DNA of 64,000 nt. Source: Betaproteobacteria bacterium Ga0077526 (GTDB taxonomy: Bacteria; Pseudomonadota; Gammaproteobacteria; Burkholderiales; Ga0077523). Location of the stretch: NCBI GenBank assembly GCA_001464765.1, contig LNDV01000034.1, forward strand, positions 806,001-870,000, written 5' to 3'. Under the pieces are notes generated by a model, which was given only the letters and a program-made list of their open reading frames with translations, was not told the origin of the DNA and searched no databases. A program made the translations under genes and the position numbers. Of the stretch, positions 45,460-53,700 are shown piece after piece (the first letter of the stretch is position 1; the number at the start of each line of letters is the position of its first letter).

Positions 45460-45464
45460 AGAGA

Positions 45465-45546
45465 AGGGCGCACACGTGCGGCGATCAGGCGACGGGGTAG
45501 GGGCGCATCCCAAGTGAAACGAATGATTGTTCGAAGGACCTGACCC
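45465..45546 (+). repeat. MITE-like repeat, 3' part only
   Basis: The right-hand 80 or so bases of the repeat match the copy at 48656-48838, including ACGAATGATTG and the terminus GACCTGACCC. The copy ends exactly where a broken CrtC-like gene begins. Confidence 0.75.
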
Positions 45547-45557
45547 CAGTACTTCGT

Positions 45558-45791
45558 GTGCCCGCGACCGGCTGGCGCCGAGCGCGTGAAACACTCGCCA
45601 ATGACCCCGGGCGCGTGTCCGTCGTTCGGACACTCGAGGACACCCCCTTCTACGTCCGCTCGCTGCTGTCCGCCCCCCTGGCCGGCCGGAGCGCCGTCGC
45701 GGTGCACAAGAGCCTGTCCCTGGACCGGTTCGCCACGACGGTCGTCCAGTGGATGCTCCCCTTTCGCATGCCGCGACACGCCCGCCGCTGA
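45558..45791 (+). pseudogene. C-terminal remnant of a CrtC-like carotenoid hydratase
   Basis: The frame reads VVRTLEDTPFYVRSLL, then AVHKSLSLDRF and VQWMLPFRMPR. This is the typical C-terminal end of carotenoid 1,2-hydratases (CrtC/AttH-like lipocalin-type hydratases), which are normally several hundred residues long. Only about 75 residues are left. Upstream there is no start or continuing homology: the frame runs into the MITE-like repeat that ends at 45546. This looks like a deletion or insertion joined at the repeat. No other carotenoid gene is in the window. Family assignment rests on these short motifs. Confidence 0.6.
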
Positions 45792-45905
45792 CCACCTGCC
45801 GGCGTACTCATCGGGCGCCGGGCTTCCGTTGCACGTGCCAGCCCTTCGCGTCAAACCCGGGAACCTTTCCCGATCCGGGCACGGTGTCATGGAAAAGCAG
45901 AAACG

Positions 45906-45934
45906 CTGTCATATTCCTGTCATCTCACTGTCGT
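45906..45934 (+). promoter_or_regulatory. Pho box (three PhoB half-sites)
   Basis: Three direct repeats are spaced 11 bases apart: CTGTCAT (45906-45912), CTGTCAT (45917-45923) and CTGTCGT (45928-45934). This is the standard PhoB binding pattern. It lies 49 bases before the phosphate-porin ATG, implying induction at low phosphate. Confidence 0.85.
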
Positions 45935-45982
45935 GCAATTTAGTCTCAAAAGACTACTTCAGTTCCCATAGTGAGATCCCAA

Positions 45983-47323
45983 ATGAAGCGTCGCATTGCA
46001 GCCCTCGTCGTTCTGCTGTCCGCCACCTCCGCCGTTCAGGCGCAGGAGCCCCCCCTGACCGACCTGATCGATTCCCTCTACAAGCGCGGAGTGATCGACA
46101 AGGAGGAGTACGAGCGCTACCAGGAGGCGAAAAGGGAGGAGCGTGCCCGCGGCCGCGTCGAGCGCCGCGAGCGTGCCCTGCGCGATGCGCTGGACAAGGA
46201 ACGTCTTACAAAGCTGGAGGCGAAGAAGTCCTGGACCGACAAGATCGACTTCCGAGGCTACGTCCAGTTCCGCGAGAGCGCGGTCGTCGGGGGGGATGAA
46301 GACATCCGCCTCTGGAACGACCGTGGCGTCGGCCCGGACACCGGGCTCACGATACGCCGGGCACGGATGATCTTCTTCGGTCAGGTCACCGACAACCTGT
46401 ACCTCTACATCCAGCCTGATCTGGCCAGTAACGCCGGCGACACGGGCAACGTCGCACAGCTGCGCGACTTCTACGGCGACATCTCCTTCGACGACAAGCG
46501 CGAGTTCCGCGTCCGCGTGGGCCAGAGCAAGATTCCCTACAGCTTCGAGGACCTGCAGTCCAGCCAGAACCGCCTCAGCCTGGATCGGAACGACGCCCTC
46601 AACAGCTGCTGCACCAATGAGCGCGACCTCGGCGCATTTTTTTACTGGGCTCCGGCGGAAAAGCGCGCCATGTTCAGTGAACTGAACCGCCTAGGCCTGA
46701 AGGGCAGCGGTGACTACGGCGTGATTGCTCTCGGCGCCTACAACGGCCAAGGCGCGAACCGCCCGGAACGCAACAACACCATGCATACGGTCGCCCGCTT
46801 CACCTGGCCCTTCAAGACGGAAAAGGACCAGTACTACGAATACGGCATCGCGGCGATAAACGGGCAGTTCTCCCCGATCACCAGCGGCACGGTGCGTTCG
46901 GATGGCAACTATGTCGACCGCCGGCTGGCGCTGCATGGTGTCATTTACCCGCAACCGTGGGGCGTTCAGGCCGAGTGGAACTGGGGTGAGGGTCCGGAAC
47001 TCAACCAGAGAACCAACAGGATCGAGAGCGGCAGCCTGTCAGGTGGCTACATCCAGCTTATGTATCGCAAGGAGGACTTCTTCGGCTACGGCGCGCTGAC
47101 GCCGTTCGTGAAGTACCAGACTTTCTCGGGCGCCATGAAGTTCCAGACCAATGCGCCGGCCACCAACGTGAACGACTGGGAATTCGGGGTGGAATGGCAG
47201 CCGCGCAAGGAGCTCGAACTCACCCTGGTCTGGCAACGCTACGATCGCAACGATGTGACGCGCGCGCCCTACGCCGAATTCAAGAGCGACGTGTTGCGCG
47301 CCCAGCTGCAATACAACTTCTGA
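45983..47323 (+). CDS. Phosphate-selective porin, OprO/OprP family
   Basis: This is a 446-residue outer-membrane porin. The signal peptide (1-21, ending AVQAQ) starts at ATG 45983; a GTG four codons upstream is possible. A charged coiled-coil segment (about 38-75) trimerises such porins. The barrel domain has RRARMIFFGQVTDNLYLYIQ, the family signature RVGQSKIPYSFEDLQSS, and a C-terminus ending LQYNF. Two adjacent cysteines (NSCCTNE) are unusual for a porin. A triple Pho box upstream and the family both indicate phosphate or polyphosphate uptake under starvation. Confidence 0.92.
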   Translation: MKRRIAALVVLLSATSAVQAQEPPLTDLIDSLYKRGVIDKEEYERYQEAKREERARGRVERRERALRDALDKERLTKLEAKKSWTDKIDFRGYVQFRESAVVGGDEDIRLWNDRGVGPDTGLTIRRARMIFFGQVTDNLYLYIQPDLASNAGDTGNVAQLRDFYGDISFDDKREFRVRVGQSKIPYSFEDLQSSQNRLSLDRNDALNSCCTNERDLGAFFYWAPAEKRAMFSELNRLGLKGSGDYGVIALGAYNGQGANRPERNNTMHTVARFTWPFKTEKDQYYEYGIAAINGQFSPITSGTVRSDGNYVDRRLALHGVIYPQPWGVQAEWNWGEGPELNQRTNRIESGSLSGGYIQLMYRKEDFFGYGALTPFVKYQTFSGAMKFQTNAPATNVNDWEFGVEWQPRKELELTLVWQRYDRNDVTRAPYAEFKSDVLRAQLQYNF

Positions 47324-47350
47324 CCGCGGCGCACCCGCCCCGATGGTGCG

Positions 47351-47368
47351 GCAGGCCAGACGGCCTGC
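47351..47368 (+). terminator. Hairpin after the phosphate porin gene
   Basis: GCAGGCC and GGCCTGC form a 7-bp stem around AGAC, 28 bases after the porin stop. No U-run follows. Confidence 0.45.
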
Positions 47369-47380
47369 CCCCGCCTGGTG

Positions 47381-47520
47381 TCAGGACGGCGGCTCGCCAC
47401 GCAGAGCGTCGACCGCCATCACCGTCCGGTAGTTGGCTTACGCCCGGAGATACTCGGTGAAGACGTCCACCTCTCCGAGCCGGGCATCGAGGCTGGCCTG
47501 CTCGCGGATCTGGCAGAAGA
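47381..47520 (-). pseudogene. C-terminal gene fragment with internal stop
   Basis: On the minus strand a coding-like frame (QIREQASLDARLGEVDVF, TEYLRA) meets a stop at 47440-47438 and continues in the same frame as NYRTVMAVDALRGEPPS to a second stop at 47381. Its 5' side ends at the boundary of the MITE-like repeat at 47521. The tail resembles the C-terminus of outer-membrane efflux proteins only weakly, so no family is assigned. It is probably a relic cut by the repeat. Confidence 0.45.
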
Positions 47521-47708
47521 GGGTCTGGTCTTGCAAGAGCACATGCGTCGAGCCCCGAAGCGAGTCACAGGGGTTTCCGCGTGATGGGCTCTATCCGCTC
47601 TTTGAGAGCGCTCGCGTGGCGTCCTACCGTTGCGGCAATCATGCGTCCGAGTGGCGGGATCCGACCTGATGCTATACAGGAGAGAGGATTGTTCGAAAGG
47701 CCTGACCC
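47521..47708 (+). repeat. MITE-like repeat, complete copy 1
   Basis: This 188-bp element starts GGGTCTGGTCTTGCAAGAG and ends with GACC-type sequence (GGCCTGACCC), so its termini are near-perfect inverted repeats (GGGTCWGGYC). Inside it shares ACATGCGTCGAG, CTCGCGTGGCG and GGATTGTTCGAAAG with other copies. It holds no gene of its own. Confidence 0.75.
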
Positions 47709-48048
47709 GCGTCACCCGGACTTGGTCAAGTCGCCGGAACGCACGCATCTTCTACCTTGCAAAGTAGAAGTCAGACTTCTAGTTTGCAAGGATGAGTCGC
47801 CGCGTGATGGCCGCCAGGCTCCGCGATCTCCTCACCCGATTCCTGGCCGTGTTCCTGCTCAGCCTGCGGCACTGCGGAGAGACGAGCTTGAAAGACCCGT
47901 GTGCCGTCTCTGCTGGGGTTCGGCGGGATCGGGCACCCGGGTGCCGCATCGAACCAGCGCGCGTGCCATCCGCTGCTTACGTCAAGTGTCACATGTGTGC
48001 TACATTTCCCGGGGCGAAGTCACCTCGCGAAACCCGAAGGCAACCATC

Positions 48049-48333
48049 ATGTCGACGACGACGATCCGCATTCCGGAAGAGCTCAAGGAAAAGATTGCAC
48101 GAGCCGCGGAGCGTTCCGGCAAGAGTCCTCACAGCTTCATCCTCGAAGCCATCAGTGAGAAAGCGGATTGCGAGGAGCGAAGGGCCGACTTTCTGGCAAC
48201 GGCCGAAAAGCGGTACGACGCCATCATCGCTTCCGGCGCGACGATCCCGTGGGCGGACATGCGCAAGTACCTGGAGCGCCGCGCTGCGGGCGAAGCTGCG
48301 CCGCCTCCAAAGGCTCGCCGACTGTCACGATGA
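48049..48333 (+). CDS. Ribbon-helix-helix antitoxin
   Basis: This is a 94-residue antitoxin-like protein. Residues 1-45 (TTTIRIPEELKEKIARAAE, then SPHSFILEAISEK) form the ribbon-helix-helix DNA-binding dimer of the CopG/RelB class. The acidic and then basic C-terminal half would neutralise the toxin. AAGG precedes the ATG. Its stop overlaps the start of the ParE-like toxin (ATGA). The partly palindromic stretch TGTCACATGTGTGCTACA at 47986-48003 is a candidate operator for autorepression. Confidence 0.9.
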   Translation: MSTTTIRIPEELKEKIARAAERSGKSPHSFILEAISEKADCEERRADFLATAEKRYDAIIASGATIPWADMRKYLERRAAGEAAPPPKARRLSR

Positions 48334-48641
48334 CGAGCGCCATTCGGATCGAATTCGCGCCTGAAGTGGCTGATGATTTCGATCGGATCCTGCGCCACCT
48401 GCTGGAGCACGAGATAAGCGACGCGGCGGCGCGCGTCCAGGACATCATCGCGGCCATGGATGTTCTGGAGAGAAACCCGGCGATTGGTCGCCCCGTCGAC
48501 AACGACCTCCATGAACTCGTGATCGGTCGAGGGGCGCGCGGCTACGTAGCCCTGTATCGCTATGCCGCGGCGTTGGGGACGATATTCGTTCTCGCCATTC
48601 GCGGTCAGCAGGAGTCCGGGTATCGCCGAGATCTCGCCTGA
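48330..48641 (+). CDS. ParE/RelE-family toxin
   Basis: This is a 103-residue toxin of the ParE/RelE superfamily. The fold is seen in IEFAPEVADDFDRILRHL, the segment AIGRPVDNDLHELVIG and the C-terminal VLAIRGQQESGYR. ParE proteins poison gyrase and RelE proteins cut mRNA at ribosomes; the RGQ-ESGY ending is closest to ParE. It forms an operon with the preceding antitoxin and is followed 14 bases later by a complete MITE-like repeat. Confidence 0.9.
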   Translation: MTSAIRIEFAPEVADDFDRILRHLLEHEISDAAARVQDIIAAMDVLERNPAIGRPVDNDLHELVIGRGARGYVALYRYAAALGTIFVLAIRGQQESGYRRDLA

Positions 48642-48655
48642 GGTTCGAAGGTCGC

Positions 48656-48838
48656 GGGTCTGGTCGTGCGAGAACACATGCGTCGAGTCCCGACTCGATT
48701 CCCGGGGTGGGCGCTTAGTCGACACTATCGTTCTGTCGGGCTTGCTTGCGTGGCGCCCAGCGGTCGCGGTACTCGTGCGCACGGCGGGGTTCGGGCGCAC
48801 ACCAACCGAGACGAATGATTGATTGAAAGACCTGACCC
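48656..48838 (+). repeat. MITE-like repeat, complete copy 2
   Basis: This 183-bp copy starts GGGTCTGGTCGTGCGAGAA and ends AAAGACCTGACCC. It shares ACACATGCGTCGAGTCCCGA and the right terminus with copy 1, in the same orientation. It starts 14 bases after the toxin gene. Confidence 0.78.
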
Positions 48839-48962
48839 CGGCTAGTGCGGAGGAACTCCTGTCGCAGGGACTTGCACCCCGGCCGTGATCTCCCGGGCGC
48901 TCGGGCCTTCGCCTATGGACGCGCGACTCCATTCGCCGGGGCTGGGGGGGCGTTCCAGGAAA

Positions 48963-49084
48963 CACAAATGATGGTTTGAAAGACCCCGGCTTGTCTTCGC
49001 CACGATTGCGGTAATCAAGTGTCCGACTGGCTGGATCTGGGCTGGTGCTACGCAGGAAAAAGGATTGTTTGAAAAACCTGACCC
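48963..49084 (+). repeat. Two partial MITE-like repeats in tandem
   Basis: A 3' end (AATGATGGTTTGAAAGACCCC, about 48967-48986) is followed by a longer right half (48992-49084: GATTGCGGTAATCAAG, then GGATTGTTTGAAAAACC, then TGACCC). Both read in the same direction as the full copies. The stretch 48842-48960 between the repeats has a minus-strand open frame of unclear status. Confidence 0.65.
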
Positions 49085-49125
49085 TGGCTGCGTGACCCCG
49101 GTTCTTCGCTGAAACTGTGCTGCCG

Positions 49126-50280
49126 CTATCGGGGCGCCAACGCCCGAATGCCCCTTGCCCGGTCGGCCGGACCCCGGCGAACTGTTAGCCTGCCACCGGC
49201 CAACAAAAACAATCCCGCCGCGAAGAGCGACCACGTTTCCGGTTCGGGCACGGGCGCGGACAGGGCATAGAGCCCCAGCCGTGCGCGGTCGCCATTGACG
49301 ACGATCTCGTAGAGGTCTCGGAACGCTTGCTGGTCATCGTAGACTTCGATACGACCAAAGATAAACGCACCATCTTTGGGATCCTGGAAATCGAGACCCG
49401 GGAAACCGGGATGAAGGTCGACGTCGAAGAACCCGTCTACCGAAGACCCTATCTCCACGTATCCGTCCCTGAACCGGACGCCCCACGGATAATCCTCGGG
49501 GAGCCCGCTATTCGGATCGACCCCTGCGTTAAGCGAGATGACGCGACCGTCCTTGATGAGGTCGAGTTCGATCGCGCCGTTCAGCCAGTTGTCGGTTTTG
49601 TTCAGACTTGCCACGTCCAGTGATGAGAGCTTCTCCAGATCGAGCGTGAGTCGATAGGTGATGTCGTTCGGGTCGCCCGACTGTGACCCGGCGTCCGCGC
49701 CCGGGTTGCCGATGAAAGTGAAGCGATACAGCTGCTGGCTCGTCGTCTCGCCAGCGGGCCGATCCTTGTACTTGTCGAGCAGAAACCGACTTCCGGTCAC
49801 GGCGATGACCTGAAGATCCTGGTACGGCTTCTGATCGGCGTAGGGCGTGATGCGTCCGTACACGAACGGATCATAGGGAAGACCGTTGTCATCGACGAAT
49901 GGCGTGCCGCCATGCAGGTCGATCGCGAACAATCCGTACCCGACGGTGAACGAGCCGAAGTTCTGAACTTGAACAGGGCCCTCAGTGGAAACGATCGCGT
50001 CATTGAAACGCACGGTCTTGCCGTCATGCGTGAGATCCAGCACGTACCCGCCGTTCTTCCAGTAAGACGACTCATCGAGGTTGGCGTGCGTCGGGACCGG
50101 CGCGACCCTGGAATCGATCCTGAAGCGGTAGAGCACGTCGAGCGGCGAGGGTCCGCTCGACTGGTCCGCCAGAGGATTGCCGAAGAACTTGAAGGTGTAG
50201 AACTCGGCGCGGACGAGGGGCGGGGCAACTGCAAGCGCAAGCGCGGCCAATGCCGACGCGAGTAATGAAATTGACTTCAT
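49126..50280 (-). CDS. PEP-CTERM exported protein with two-domain repeat
   Basis: This is a 384-residue exported protein. The start at ATG 50280 follows GGAG; the frame upstream is open. The signal peptide ends VRAE. Two halves resemble each other (YTFKFFGNPLADQSSGPSPL versus YRFTFIGNPGADAGSQSGDP), so it is an internal duplication of a beta-sandwich-like unit. VPEPETWSLF, a hydrophobic helix and basic residues at the C-terminus form a PEP-CTERM sorting signal for exosortase. Function is unknown; such proteins are usually surface or EPS-associated. Confidence 0.85.
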   Translation of the reverse strand: MKSISLLASALAALALAVAPPLVRAEFYTFKFFGNPLADQSSGPSPLDVLYRFRIDSRVAPVPTHANLDESSYWKNGGYVLDLTHDGKTVRFNDAIVSTEGPVQVQNFGSFTVGYGLFAIDLHGGTPFVDDNGLPYDPFVYGRITPYADQKPYQDLQVIAVTGSRFLLDKYKDRPAGETTSQQLYRFTFIGNPGADAGSQSGDPNDITYRLTLDLEKLSSLDVASLNKTDNWLNGAIELDLIKDGRVISLNAGVDPNSGLPEDYPWGVRFRDGYVEIGSSVDGFFDVDLHPGFPGLDFQDPKDGAFIFGRIEVYDDQQAFRDLYEIVVNGDRARLGLYALSAPVPEPETWSLFAAGLFLLAGGRLTVRRGPADRARGIRALAPR

Positions 50281-50572
50281 CCAATGGTCTCCATTGCTCA
50301 TGCCAGCAAGCGCGGCATTGAAACGTGCGGCGGATGCAGTTCCCGCTCTCAAGCACTTCTGTGGCGAGCTTATCATGGCCGCGCGCGGTCGCAGTCGCAG
50401 TCGTCAGGCCGCTCGCTTTATGAGCGGGTCGCCGCACGTGCATAGTCCCCACCCCGGTAGACTCACGACCAGGGCGACGGTCACGGCCTCCCGGGGGCCC
50501 GCAGCGACGTCTCACAGACGCGCCCGCCCAGAGATCGCCCTGACACCCGCACTACGAAGGTGCCAGCGACTC

Positions 50573-50810
50573 GAACCACGGGTAGGGGAAGTACAGGTTT
50601 CGACTGTCCTCCCAGATCGAGCCGTTCACGCGGCTTTCCGATTCTGTTCAGACCAAGGCATGCGCTGATCTCCAGCTCGACCCCGTTGGGACTTTTTGCA
50701 GCCCATAGCGCGCATAGAAGGTCGAAGGTCTGAAGGACTTGCCTGTACTGATCTGACAGTGTGTCCGCTGAACCAAGCGGTTCTCGGTAGGCAGCGAAGG
50801 CGAACTGCAT
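50573..50810 (-). pseudogene. Frameshifted small gene
   Basis: From ATG 50810 a coding-like frame reads MQFAFAAYREPLGSADTLSD and then SPNGVELEISACLGLN. Near 50655 the sense shifts to another frame, which continues NGSIWEDSRNLYFPYPWFES and stops at 50573. Both pieces look coding and would join to a protein of about 80 residues. Either the gene is broken by a one-base shift or two genes overlap. I do not recognise a family. Confidence 0.4.
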
Positions 50811-50862
50811 ACATGCGGCCAGTAGGTGACTCCGGCATTTTCGACGTGAGTCCAACACTTTC

Positions 50863-51204
50863 TCACTTCCCCGTGACCTCGTCGTTCGCGAGCAGTCGCG
50901 CGAATCCAACGAAAGTCACATTGAGGCCGATCGCCATCAGACCGACCTGGACGCGGTCGGCCGAAGGCTCCCCGAACAGCACCAAGCCACCAAGGGCGAG
51001 GCTGACACCAAAGGCCGCGAGAATGAAAACTCCAAGAGCCAGAACGCGAAGCGTGCGGCCACGAGCAGGAGGCATCTGAACACAAGCCTTGCGAAGGGCC
51101 CTGTCGACGAGGCCCGCATGCACAAGCACTGCGCCAATCATGAATCCCACGATCAACGAGAATGCGTACCGACCGCCTGGGAAATCCGCAATGAGATTTT
51201 CCAT
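50863..51204 (-). CDS. Small membrane protein B
   Basis: This is a 113-residue protein with three hydrophobic helices (about 13-30, 50-75 and 88-105). It starts at ATG 51204, eight bases after the stop of the upstream small membrane-protein gene, so the two are probably translated together and may form one complex. An in-frame upstream extension overlaps that gene and is ignored. No family is recognised. The Shine-Dalgarno site is weak. Confidence 0.6.
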   Translation of the reverse strand: MENLIADFPGGRYAFSLIVGFMIGAVLVHAGLVDRALRKACVQMPPARGRTLRVLALGVFILAAFGVSLALGGLVLFGEPSADRVQVGLMAIGLNVTFVGFARLLANDEVTGK

Positions 51205-51212
51205 CGGCTCAG

Positions 51213-51575
51213 TTACGGCGAAGAATGGTGACTGTTGGCGTTCGAGAATAACCAGGTAACCCAAGCGGCTCCGAGCAGGGCCGCGTAGAGAGCAACCGGT
51301 GAGAGCCAGTCTGTATCCCACCAGCCCTTTTGAGTCGCAGAGACGCCGAGTGGTGCGATCAGGAACGCCAGCGCGAGAGGGGTGGCAACGAGGATGGCCA
51401 AGGCGATGAACGCTACTGTTCCGAGCCTCTTCCGATCGTAGAGGTACCGAAGACGATGCAAGGCCAGGATGCTCATCCCGATCGTTGCCCCGGCTCCATA
51501 GCCGATCAGAACCGGTGGTAGCAAGGCGCCGAACATCGTGTGTTGAAGTGCTTCGGGAAGGTAAGGTGCGTTCAT
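51213..51575 (-). CDS. Small membrane protein A
   Basis: This is a 120-residue protein from ATG 51575 (MNAPYLPEAL) with three hydrophobic helices (about 14-35, 52-75 and 91-108). AGGAA lies 11-12 bases upstream. It is the first gene of a two-gene unit and is preceded by an intrinsic terminator that separates it from the monooxygenase gene. No family is recognised. Confidence 0.6.
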   Translation of the reverse strand: MNAPYLPEALQHTMFGALLPPVLIGYGAGATIGMSILALHRLRYLYDRKRLGTVAFIALAILVATPLALAFLIAPLGVSATQKGWWDTDWLSPVALYAALLGAAWVTWLFSNANSHHSSP

Positions 51576-51654
51576 CGACTGCACTTTCCTTATGGATAGA
51601 GCGATCGCCGCGGCAGCGGAATTGCTCTAGCTTCGCGTAAGTCGATCACAGCTT

Positions 51655-51678
51655 GAAAAACCGCAGCACTTCCTGCGG
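51655..51678 (-). terminator. Intrinsic terminator after the flavin monooxygenase
   Basis: On the minus strand CCGCAG-GAAGTG-CTGCGG is followed by TTTTTC, a standard stem with U-run. It lies about 100 bases after the monooxygenase stop. A second stem (GAGCGGC/GCCGCTC, 51687-51713) lies just before it. Confidence 0.8.
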
Positions 51679-51779
51679 CCAGAGCCGAGCGGCCGGCAAA
51701 CACCCTGCCGCTCGAGCATCGCGTTAACTCAGCCCGGAGCAGTCGCATCGCGACCGCTCCGGACGATCACCTTCCCCGA

Positions 51780-53576
51780 TCAGCCCTTGTGATGCGGCTG
51801 CTGGAGGCCGTACACCGGAGTCGGGACTCCCTCCATCCGGGCCTTCAGCTGTTGCGCGAGATAGATCGAGTAGTGTCGCGACTGGTGCAGATTGCCGCCG
51901 TGGAACCAGAGCCCGGGCTGCTGCGTGGGCTTCCACATGTTGCGCAGTTCGCCCTCCCACGGGCCGGGGTCCTTGGTCGTGCCTGAACCCATGCCCCAGC
52001 ACTTCCCGACCTTGTCGGCGACTTCCTGGCTGATCAGCTGGGCTGCCCATCCATTCATCGACCCGTAGCCTGTCGCGAGCACGATCACGTCGGCCGGCAG
52101 TACCGTGCCATCGGCCATGACGACACCGTTCTCCGTGATGCGCTCGGTCTTCCCGGTCTTGAGCTTGATCTTGCCGTCGGCGATCAGCTCCGATGCGCCC
52201 ACATCGATGTAGTAACCGGACCCGCGCCGGAGGTACTTGCAGAACAGTCCGCTGCCGTCCTCGCCGAAGTCGAGCATGAATCCGGCCTTTTCCAGACGGT
52301 CGTAGAAGTCCTTGTCCCGCTCCTTCATCTGCTGATAGACGGGCACCTGCAGCGCGGGCAGGACACGATACGGGATCGAGGCAAAGATCAGATCGGCCTT
52401 CTGCGTCGTGACGCCGTTCGCCACGGCCTGTTCCGAATAGAGTCCGCCCAGCGCCAGTTCCATGAGCGTTTCGGAACGCGCGATGTGGGTGGAGGATCGC
52501 TGGACCATCGTCACGTCGACGTCGTGCTCCTGGAAGTCGGCGCAGATGTCGTGGGCGGAGTTGTTGGAGCCGATCACGACAGCCTTCTTCCCGACATAGC
52601 GCTCCGCGCCAGGATGTCGTGACGAGTGGTGAATGTCGCCCTTGAACGTGTCGATGCCCGGAATGTCAGGCATGTTGGGAACGGCGGACATCCCGGTCGC
52701 CAGCACGAGCTGCTTGGGCCTGAGCACGACCTCCTTGCCTTCCCGCTCGACCACGACGGTCCATTCGCCCTTGGCTTCGTCGTACTGGGCGCGCTTGCAG
52801 ACAGTGCTGGTCCAGTAGTTGAGCTCCATCACCTTCGTGTACATCTCCAGCCAGTCGCCGATCTTGTCCTTGGGCGAGAACACTGGCCAGTGTTCGGGGA
52901 AGGGCAGGTAGGGCATGTGGTCGTACCAGACCGGGTCGTGCAGGCAGAGCGACTTGTAGCGATTGCGCCAGCTGTCGCCCGCGCGCGGGTTCTTCTCCAC
53001 GATGATCGTGGGCACCCCCAGGCGCTTCAGCCTCGCGCCCAAACCGATTCCGCCCTGACCGCCGCCGATGATGACGACGTACGGCTGCTGGGTGTATCCC
53101 AGCGCCGCTTCTTCCGCCTGCTTCCGCTCTAACCAGTTCTGGCGATGCTTCTGCACACCATGCTGGACGCCCTTCTCGCGCGTCGACCCTTTCCGCTCCT
53201 CGTGCCCCTTGAGTTCGTATTGCGTGGTGAGAAGCGTCCAGGCCTTGTCCTCGGCATTGAGGCGCAGATGTCCTTCCCCACGTCCGACGGCCGTTTCGAA
53301 ACGAATCCACCCGTCCGTGATTCCGCCGGCTTCGGTCGCCTCACCCTCGAGAGTCCAGCCCGACGGGCGGGCGCTGGGCAGCGTCGCCGCGAGCATGTCT
53401 GCGATTGCCTGGCGCCCCTCCATGGTCTTGAGATTCCATGTGAATGAAACGAAGTCGCGCCAGAAACCGTCTTCCGCGAAGAGGCTGGCAGCCTCCTGGA
53501 CGGCATTGGCCTTCAGGGCGGCGTCGAACTTGGCAAGCCAGGCGTTCACACGCTGGGTGGGTGAAGCGGTCGTCAT
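51780..53576 (-). CDS. Flavin-containing monooxygenase with N-terminal NTF2-like domain
   Basis: This is a 598-residue cytosolic flavoprotein. Residues 1-125 resemble a SnoaL/NTF2-like fold (ASLFAEDGFWRDFVSFTWN). The FAD Rossmann fold starts at VVIIGGGQGGIGLGARL (about 168-184). The NADPH fold has VVIGSNNSAHDICADF, and VLATGYGSMN is the ATG motif of flavin monooxygenases. HVHG-like Baeyer-Villiger signatures are not seen. Such NTF2-FMO fusions are annotated as NAD(P)/FAD-dependent oxidoreductases acting on xenobiotics or ketones; the substrate is unknown. The ATG at 53576 has a good AGGAG upstream. Confidence 0.88.
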   Translation of the reverse strand: MTTASPTQRVNAWLAKFDAALKANAVQEAASLFAEDGFWRDFVSFTWNLKTMEGRQAIADMLAATLPSARPSGWTLEGEATEAGGITDGWIRFETAVGRGEGHLRLNAEDKAWTLLTTQYELKGHEERKGSTREKGVQHGVQKHRQNWLERKQAEEAALGYTQQPYVVIIGGGQGGIGLGARLKRLGVPTIIVEKNPRAGDSWRNRYKSLCLHDPVWYDHMPYLPFPEHWPVFSPKDKIGDWLEMYTKVMELNYWTSTVCKRAQYDEAKGEWTVVVEREGKEVVLRPKQLVLATGMSAVPNMPDIPGIDTFKGDIHHSSRHPGAERYVGKKAVVIGSNNSAHDICADFQEHDVDVTMVQRSSTHIARSETLMELALGGLYSEQAVANGVTTQKADLIFASIPYRVLPALQVPVYQQMKERDKDFYDRLEKAGFMLDFGEDGSGLFCKYLRRGSGYYIDVGASELIADGKIKLKTGKTERITENGVVMADGTVLPADVIVLATGYGSMNGWAAQLISQEVADKVGKCWGMGSGTTKDPGPWEGELRNMWKPTQQPGLWFHGGNLHQSRHYSIYLAQQLKARMEGVPTPVYGLQQPHHKG

Positions 53577-53700
53577 GCGTTACTCCTCCTTATTTTTGGG
53601 GATGCCTCGGACTGCCGCCCGATCACGTCAGCAGATCGGCCTGCAGGTGTGGACTGGGCGGATCGTACTTCGCACCAGGGTTACCGTAAACCGAAGGTGG

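Noticed and set aside
51687..51740. Hairpin plus GTTAACT suspected as an attC near the small membrane proteins
   Set aside because: No inverse core site and no long mismatched stem; the structures are better explained as terminator hairpins.
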